Shown: positions 6,279 through 10,313 of the stretch, one piece after another
Numbering within the stretch: the first letter of the stretch is position 1
Layout: every line of letters starts with the position of its first letter
NCBI GenBank assembly: GCA_016210395.1
Contig: JACQUI010000282.1
Coordinates: forward strand, 1 to 10,313
Source: Chloroflexota bacterium
GTDB lineage: Bacteria; Chloroflexota; Dehalococcoidia; Lucifugimonadales; JACPCL1
DNA: 10,313 bases
Reading direction: 5' to 3'
The notes under the pieces: model-generated
What the model was told of the DNA's origin: nothing
The model's input: only the letters and a program-made list of their open reading frames with translations
Databases searched by the model: none
Made by a program: the position numbers and the translations under genes

Positions 6279-6312
6279 AAGAGGGGCGGGTCAATGACCC
6301 GCCCCTCTTTGC
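6279..6312 (+). terminator. Strong hairpin between tRNA-Pro and the convergent plsY-like gene
   Basis: Arms AAGAGGGGCGGG (6279-6290) and CCCGCCCCTCTT (6298-6309) are exact complements, and the intervening TCA/TGA can extend the stem. On the + strand the hairpin ends in CTCTTTG, a short T-run 17 nt after the tRNA. It lies between convergent transcription units and may terminate both, with weak U-tracts on each side. Confidence 0.65.
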
Positions 6313-6336
6313 GTCTTCTCAGTGTCCATCGTATGG

Positions 6337-6933
6337 TCAAACCGCGCGCCGCCGGTGGCCGATGTACCCATGGGCAAACACCATGAGCGCCAGGGACACT
6401 ATCCCAAACACAACCACGGTGTTTTCATTCGAAACGGGCAGCCGCAGAAGCAAGAAGCCATAGCCCGCTATCCCGCCCCACATCGTCGGCACCGGCTTGT
6501 TCAGGAGAAGCGCAACCGTCCCTACCGCCACAGCCGCAATGACGCTCGCCAGCCCGTACACGGGGAATACCGCAAGGGTAATGCCAACCAGTGTGGACAC
6601 CCCGTCTCCACCCTTGAAACGGGTGAAAACCGAACGCCAGTGACCCGCCACGGCAGCCAGCGCAGGAAGCAAGACCCCCTCGCCCGTGAGGCCAAGACGG
6701 TAGGAGAGACCGATAGCCAGCGCGCCCTTGGCGGCATCCACCAGGAGCACAATGAAACCCTCCGTAGGGCCTACCTGCCGGAAGACGTTTGCGGCCCCCG
6801 CCGACCCCGTGCCAACGGAGAACACGTCTACGCCCCGCAGCCTGCCCACAATAGCCGCAGAGGGGAACGCGCCCAGGAAATACGAGATGACTGTGACAAG
6901 CAGAAGCGCCTGAATGGTATCCGAAGGAAGCAT
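6337..6933 (-). CDS. PlsY-like glycerol-3-phosphate acyltransferase family protein
   Basis: PlsY transfers an acyl group from acyl-phosphate to glycerol-3-phosphate in the inner membrane, the first step of phospholipid synthesis. This 198-aa, multi-helix protein has the PlsY architecture: SYFLGAFPSAAIVGRLRGVD, the first cytosolic motif GTGSAGAANVFRQVG (consensus GSGNxGATNVxRxxG), DAAKGALA, and the second motif GHWRSVFTRFKGGDGVSTLV (consensus GHxFPxFxxFKGGKGVAT). The consensus second Lys is replaced by Asp110, GATN reads GAAN, and the usual C-terminal RHxxNIxRL segment is replaced by HGYIGHRRRAV. It may be a divergent or functionally altered PlsY, perhaps alongside a canonical copy elsewhere. 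ATG 6933 is preferred over the adjacent TTG 6936; AGG lies about 9 nt upstream. It is convergent with tRNA-Pro. Confidence 0.85.
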   Translation of the reverse strand: MLPSDTIQALLLVTVISYFLGAFPSAAIVGRLRGVDVFSVGTGSAGAANVFRQVGPTEGFIVLLVDAAKGALAIGLSYRLGLTGEGVLLPALAAVAGHWRSVFTRFKGGDGVSTLVGITLAVFPVYGLASVIAAVAVGTVALLLNKPVPTMWGGIAGYGFLLLRLPVSNENTVVVFGIVSLALMVFAHGYIGHRRRAV

Positions 6934-6956
6934 CAAACCGACCTACTCTATTGAAA

Positions 6957-6974
6957 CTTGGATCGAGATCCAAG
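6957..6974. promoter_or_regulatory. 18-nt inverted repeat upstream of the plsY-like gene
   Basis: CTTGGATCGAGATCCAAG has perfect 8-bp arms around GA. It lies 24 bp upstream of the plsY-like ATG, within the likely 5' leader if the TACACT on the - strand (6993-6988) is the -10 box. A dimeric repressor operator or a leader hairpin is possible; no regulator is identified. Confidence 0.35.
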
Positions 6975-7174
6975 CCGGATATCTAGTAGTGTACCCTCTT
7001 TCCTGCGCCCGCGTAAGAGGCGTTCCATCCCCTCCTCTTCGCGCCTCTTTACAACCCTTGTGTCGGCGAGTACCATGCCAGCACCACAAGGCCAACCACC
7101 CAACGAATTCCCACAGGTTTGCCTTGCGCGGCGCTGCTGCCAATCGAATAAGCGCCCAGCCAAGGAGGAAAGCC

Positions 7175-7933
7175 ATGACCACGGCCGCTAGACCTGAAGT
7201 CAAAGTCTACGCTCGCAAGGGCTGAGCCACCTGCGCGCGCACGAAAGAGTTTCTTTCGCAACACCACGTCCCTTACACCGAACGCGACATCGAGAACCAC
7301 CCAGGCGCCCTGGAAGAGCTGCAGGCCCTGGGCTTCCGCGCCGTCCCCGTGACGGTTGTGGCCGGCAAGCCACCCATCAACGGCTTTGACCCCAGGCGGA
7401 TCAACGATGCCCTCGCCTTGGGCCTCACTATCCAGCCGCGTTCTCCAGAGGTAACCATCCCACTGTTGGGACGCGTGCTGGAGGCGGTGGAACGGGCAGT
7501 TCGTCAGATGCCGGACGACAAGCTGGACTGGAGTGCGCCGGACCGCGACCGCCCCATGCGCGAGTTTACGTACCACATCTTCACGGTGAGTTTGAACACG
7601 GTGCGCGGCCTGGCCAGCGGTCAGTACACCCCCATGAACGATGCCCCCGGACGCGACTTCAGCAGCTTTCAAGTGGTGGGGGACTATGGACACAAGCTGG
7701 TAGAAGAGTACAAGCAGTGGGCCGCGCGGGAAAACCCGCGAGTGTTGGCTCGCATGGGCCCAAGAGGCGCCGACGAGCGCAGCGCCGCAGACCGTTTGGA
7801 CGTGGCCACGGGGCATGCAGTGCAACACCTGCGCCAGCTCTACTTTGTGTTGCGGCAGTTCGGCATAGAGCCGGCAAACCCCATGAACGACGATGCGTTT
7901 CCGCCGGAATACGTGCTGACCATCCTGTGGTAG
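7175..7933 (+). CDS. Probable selenocysteine-containing glutaredoxin-DinB fusion (in-frame TGA at codon 17)
   Basis: 252 aa if TGA (7223-7225) is read as Sec. The start is very strong: AAGGAGG at 7162-7168, 6 nt before ATG. Residues 1-85 are glutaredoxin-like: EVKVYARKG-U17-A-T-C20-ARTKEFL, VPYTERDIENHPGALEELQ, and the cis-Pro loop AVPVTVV (Pro58). U17 falls exactly on the first Cys of the C-x-x-C redox site. About residues 95-245 resemble the DinB/thiol-transferase four-helix fold, with histidines His134 (FTYHIF), His214 and His218 (GHAVQHLRQL) at places where DinB proteins bind metal. The DinB superfamily includes bacillithiol and mycothiol S-transferases, so a thiol-linked redox or conjugation role is plausible. 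No other stop or frame break occurs through 7933. Simple callers would start it at GTG 7349 and lose the active site. The alternatives are a TGC-to-TGA nonsense mutation or sequencing error. A MATE exporter follows by 48 bp. Confidence 0.75.
7226..7258 (+). promoter_or_regulatory. Candidate bacterial SECIS element
   Basis: Within the coding sequence after the TGA, CGAAAG (7242-7247) and CTTTCG (7253-7258) form a perfect 6-bp stem capped by AGTTT. The loop begins 22 nt after the TGA and has G at its second position. From established descriptions, bacterial SECIS elements need a small apical loop with G among the first two bases, at least four upper-stem pairs and a spacing of about 16-37 nt; all are met. 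The lower stem is poorly defined. Confidence 0.55.
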
Positions 7934-7981
7934 CTTTCTTGCAACGGCGATTGCGTTGTCTTAGCTTGCGGGGACATCCCT

Positions 7982-9550
7982 TTGTCTGATAAGAAGAAAC
8001 GCCCAGACCTCGAAACTCGGGTCCCCATACCGATGGACGGAGATCCCGAGGAGGAAGAGGCGCCGCCCCTTGTCCAGGAGGCCGGGCGCGCTGCCGCCAA
8101 CGGCTCCCAGAACGGCCAGGCGCCTGCCGCCGATCCTCTTGCCGGCCTGCGAGTTGGCCACGGCGGAGGAGGGATGCGCGGCGGACGCAGGGCAGGCGGC
8201 CATAGGGACCTGACCACCGGCAGCATTCCCCGCAACCTGTGGCATCTCGCCTGGCCCCAGATCATCGAGGGCGTCCTCAACGTCCTGGACCAGATGGTAG
8301 ACCTGCTATGGGCGGGGCGTTTGCCCGGCGGGTTCCGCACGCTGGCGGGCGTTGGGGTCGCGCAGACGTTTACCCAGTTCGGGATGATGGCCCGCCAGGG
8401 CCTGGATATGGCGGCGCGGGCCATGATCTCTCGGGCCGTCGGCGCAGGCAACATCCCCCTGGCAAACCACATCGCTCTGCAAGCGTTCACGCTGACTGGC
8501 GTCTACTCCCTCATCATGATCGCCGTTGGCGTCCTTTTCACCGACATCTTCCTCCGCCTGATCGGCGCAAGCGACGCCGTGCAGGCCGAGGCAGCCATGT
8601 ACATGCGCATCCAGTTCATCGGCATGGCAACGCAGGGCTTTCGCATGGCCAGCGGCGCCGCCCTCCAGTCCGCCGGCGACGTGATGTCTCCCCTCAGGGC
8701 CACGACCCTCACGCGCATTGCGCATATCATCCTGACGCCGTTCCTCATCTTCGGCTGGTGGGTGTTCCCCGAGATGGGCCTTGCCGGCGCTGCCCTGGCC
8801 AACGTGGTCGCCCAGCTAGCAGGCTGCGCCGTGAACTTCCAGGCCCTCATGGGAGGGCGCTCCCGGCTGCATCTGACGCTGCGCGGCTATAGGGTGGACT
8901 ACCCGCTGCTCTGGCGAATGCTCAAGCTGGGGACCCCTGCCTCCCTCGCCGGCACCGAGCGCGCCACCGCCCAGCTCGTCCTCCTCGGGTTCGTCAGCCC
9001 CTTCGGCGACGTCGCGCTGGCCGCCTACGCCCTGACCCGGCGCATGGAGATGTTCGCAAACTTCGGCAGCATGGGGCTTGGGCAAGCGTCCGGCATCCTC
9101 GTCGGGCAGAACCTGGGCGCAGGCAAGCCCGAGCGAGCGAGGCAGGCCATCGGCTGGGCGCTGCTCTATGTGGGAATCATGAAGTCGGTCGTCGGCGCAT
9201 TCATCGTCGCATTCCCCTTCCTCTTGATCACCGTCTTCACCAGCGACACGGACGTGGTTGAGCTGACCTCCGTCTGGCTACGGATCCAGGTGTTCGCGGC
9301 CATTCTCATGGGCATGTCCATGGTCTTTCAGCAATCGTTCAATACCGCCGGGGACACTATGGCCCCACTGCTGGTGACACTGGTGGGCGTCTGGTTCGTC
9401 GAGCTGCCGGTGGCGTGGCTCCTGAGCCATACCCTCGGCATCGGCCCGCTGGGAATAGGGTGGGCCGCCATCGCGGGCATGTCGGCTCGTATCGTCGGCT
9501 ACGTCCCCTACTTCTACTGGGGACGCTGGCTCCGCGTAAAGGTCATCTGA
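7982..9550 (+). CDS. MATE family multidrug/toxin exporter with long hydrophilic N-terminus
   Basis: 522 aa inner-membrane antiporter (Na+ or H+ driven) of the multidrug and toxic compound extrusion family. The first membrane helix begins near SIPRNLWHLAWPQIIEGVLN (residues 81-100). Two pseudo-symmetrical six-helix halves follow, with family features such as AARAMISRAVGAGN in the first half and MGLGQASGILVGQNLGAGKP in the second, the paired (V/I)(S/G)xxxGAG signature, plus FQQSFNTAGDT. Residues 1-80 are unusual: acidic GDPEEEEAPP, then Ala/Gly-rich and GHGGGGMRGGRRAGG, with no membrane segment. The start is TTG with GGGGA 7 nt upstream; ATG 8033 would drop the first 17 residues but keep most of the tail. 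It probably forms an operon with the glutaredoxin-DinB gene. Substrate unknown. Confidence 0.92.
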   Translation: MSDKKKRPDLETRVPIPMDGDPEEEEAPPLVQEAGRAAANGSQNGQAPAADPLAGLRVGHGGGGMRGGRRAGGHRDLTTGSIPRNLWHLAWPQIIEGVLNVLDQMVDLLWAGRLPGGFRTLAGVGVAQTFTQFGMMARQGLDMAARAMISRAVGAGNIPLANHIALQAFTLTGVYSLIMIAVGVLFTDIFLRLIGASDAVQAEAAMYMRIQFIGMATQGFRMASGAALQSAGDVMSPLRATTLTRIAHIILTPFLIFGWWVFPEMGLAGAALANVVAQLAGCAVNFQALMGGRSRLHLTLRGYRVDYPLLWRMLKLGTPASLAGTERATAQLVLLGFVSPFGDVALAAYALTRRMEMFANFGSMGLGQASGILVGQNLGAGKPERARQAIGWALLYVGIMKSVVGAFIVAFPFLLITVFTSDTDVVELTSVWLRIQVFAAILMGMSMVFQQSFNTAGDTMAPLLVTLVGVWFVELPVAWLLSHTLGIGPLGIGWAAIAGMSARIVGYVPYFYWGRWLRVKVI

Positions 9551-9575
9551 TACCTGGTTGCGTACGACAGAAACC

Positions 9576-9632
9576 CGTTCGCCCCGAGCTTGTCGAAGGG
9601 CGGCTCGTGGTCCAACAAGCTCACACGAACGG
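9576..9632 (+). repeat. REP-like double-hairpin element, copy 3
   Basis: CGTTCGCCCCGAGCTTGTCG and the adjacent AAGGGCGG form the first stem. CGTGGTCC followed by CACGAACGG closes the second, imperfectly. The outermost CGTTCG (9576-9581) also pairs with CGAACG (9626-9631). It begins 25 nt after the MATE stop, upstream of the right acyl-CoA dehydrogenase, matching copy 1's position just after a gene end. Confidence 0.75.
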
Positions 9633-9719
9633 CTTCCGCTTGCCCCAGCCTCACCGGCCGCTTCCCTTCATAGCGAATCGTCGTATACTGGGGACGCACT
9701 TTTCTGAGCGAGGCGCACC

Positions 9720-10313
9720 ATGGACTTTGGCTGGTCGCAGGCGCAGGTAGCCCTCCGGCAAGAGGTCCGGCAGTTCCTCGCCAAGCGCCTGACCCCTGAC
9801 GTTGCGGAAGAGCTGGCCCACGGTGGGAACCACACCGCCAACGACCCCGTCGCCATTGACCGCAGGGGCCGTGGCTCTCACGTCACGCGCCTCTACCAGG
9901 AGATCGAGGACCGGGGCTGGCTGGGCATGAGCTGGCCCAAAGAGTACGGCGGCCAGGGCAAGGACCGCCTCAGCCAGTACATCGTGGAGGAGGAGTTCGC
10001 CAGGGCAGGCATCGGCGTCGGGGGCGCGGGCAGCGGCGCGCCGGCGGTCATGGCCGTAGGAACAGAGGAGCAGAAGCGCGAGTTCATCCCGAAGCTCCTC
10101 AAAGGCGAGTACACCTTCGCCCTCGGCTTCACTGAGCCCAGCGGCGGCGCGGACCTCGCCTCCCTCCAGTGCCGCGCCGTCGAGGACGGCGACTACTTCG
10201 TGGTCAATGGCCAGAAGATCTTCACCTCCGCCGCCCATGCCGCAACGCACATGTACCTCATGTGCCGTACAGACCCCGACGCCCCAAAACACCGTGGCAT
10301 CTCCATCCTCATC
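9720..10313 (+). CDS. Acyl-CoA dehydrogenase family protein (5' part; continues beyond the window)
   Basis: 198 codons visible, beginning MDFGWSQAQVALRQEVRQFL. The N-terminal helical domain and the start of the beta domain are present: GWLGMSWPKEYGGQGKDRLS, EEEFARAGIGVGG, GFTEPSGGADLASLQCRAVE, NGQKIFTSAAHAATHMYLMC and RTDPDAPKHRGISILI. The flavin/substrate signature FTEPSGGAD is intact. It is a close paralogue of the gene at 1-1189: from about residue 60 on most aligned positions are identical, while the segment of about residues 30-55 differs. The start is supported by homology to that gene; the upstream GAGCGAGG is a moderate ribosome site. TATACT at 9684-9689 could be a -10 box with no clear -35. 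The C-terminal active-site region lies outside. Confidence 0.93.
   Translation, partial: MDFGWSQAQVALRQEVRQFLAKRLTPDVAEELAHGGNHTANDPVAIDRRGRGSHVTRLYQEIEDRGWLGMSWPKEYGGQGKDRLSQYIVEEEFARAGIGVGGAGSGAPAVMAVGTEEQKREFIPKLLKGEYTFALGFTEPSGGADLASLQCRAVEDGDYFVVNGQKIFTSAAHAATHMYLMCRTDPDAPKHRGISILI

Noticed and set aside
6943..7203. 86-aa - strand ORF with a hydrophobic start
   Set aside because: It overlaps the Shine-Dalgarno and start of the glutaredoxin-DinB gene, has no ribosome site of its own, and has a charged C-terminal half with no family resemblance.
7223..7225. TGA as evidence of a recoded genetic code
   Set aside because: The plsY-like and MATE genes terminate at TGA in expected places, so TGA is a stop in general use here.
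7349..7933. 194-aa protein starting at GTG 7349
   Set aside because: The GTG is the valine after the glutaredoxin cis-proline; there is no ribosome site, and the true frame starts at 7175 and reads through the TGA.
9651..10292. 213-aa - strand frame
   Set aside because: It is the shadow of the right acyl-CoA dehydrogenase.

Overview
The window is GC-rich bacterial DNA. The gene set (two closely related acyl-CoA dehydrogenases, a stand-alone amidase, an HpcH/HpaI-type aldolase, an SRPBCC protein and a MATE exporter), together with dispersed REP/MITE-like palindromes, suggests a free-living Chloroflexota of the Dehalococcoidia/SAR202 type. That assignment is inference; no marker gene settles it. 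TGA is a normal stop here: the plsY-like and MATE genes both end in TGA.

Layout. 1-1189 (-) is an acyl-CoA dehydrogenase running off the left edge, with a good sigma70-type promoter at 1280-1308. 1330-1788 (-) is a small helical protein resembling a cytochrome c'-like family but lacking the heme motif. It is divergent from 1895-3316 (+), a complete amidase-signature hydrolase with an intact Lys-Ser-Ser triad. 3317-3804 is non-coding and packed with palindromic repeats. 3805-4044 and 4045-4404 (+) are two small unrecognised reading frames in the same frame, separated only by a TAG followed directly by GTG. Their end overlaps, at a shared CTAG, the stop of an SRPBCC protein (4401-4820, -). Two strong palindromes with the same outer arms (4842-4871, 4925-4957) separate it from the HpcH/HpaI aldolase (4994-5776, -). 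A second REP copy and a two-helix membrane protein (5895-6086, -) follow. A tRNA-Pro(UGG) gene (6188-6262, +) has its own promoter and a downstream hairpin. Next is a divergent PlsY-like membrane protein (6337-6933, -).

The most notable locus is 7175-7933 (+). With an ideal Shine-Dalgarno and ATG, the frame encodes a glutaredoxin-like domain whose first active-site cysteine codon is TGA (U-A-T-C in place of C-x-x-C), and it stays open for a further 235 codons into a DinB-like four-helix domain. A stem-loop 22 nt after the TGA, with G at loop position 2, fits the general bacterial SECIS pattern. I read this as a selenocysteine-containing glutaredoxin-DinB fusion. An ordinary ORF caller splits or truncates it. 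A MATE-family exporter (7982-9550, +) follows 48 bp later and may be co-transcribed.

After a third REP copy, 9720-10313 (+) begins a second acyl-CoA dehydrogenase, a close paralogue of the one at the left edge and pointing the opposite way, so the window lies between two divergent copies.
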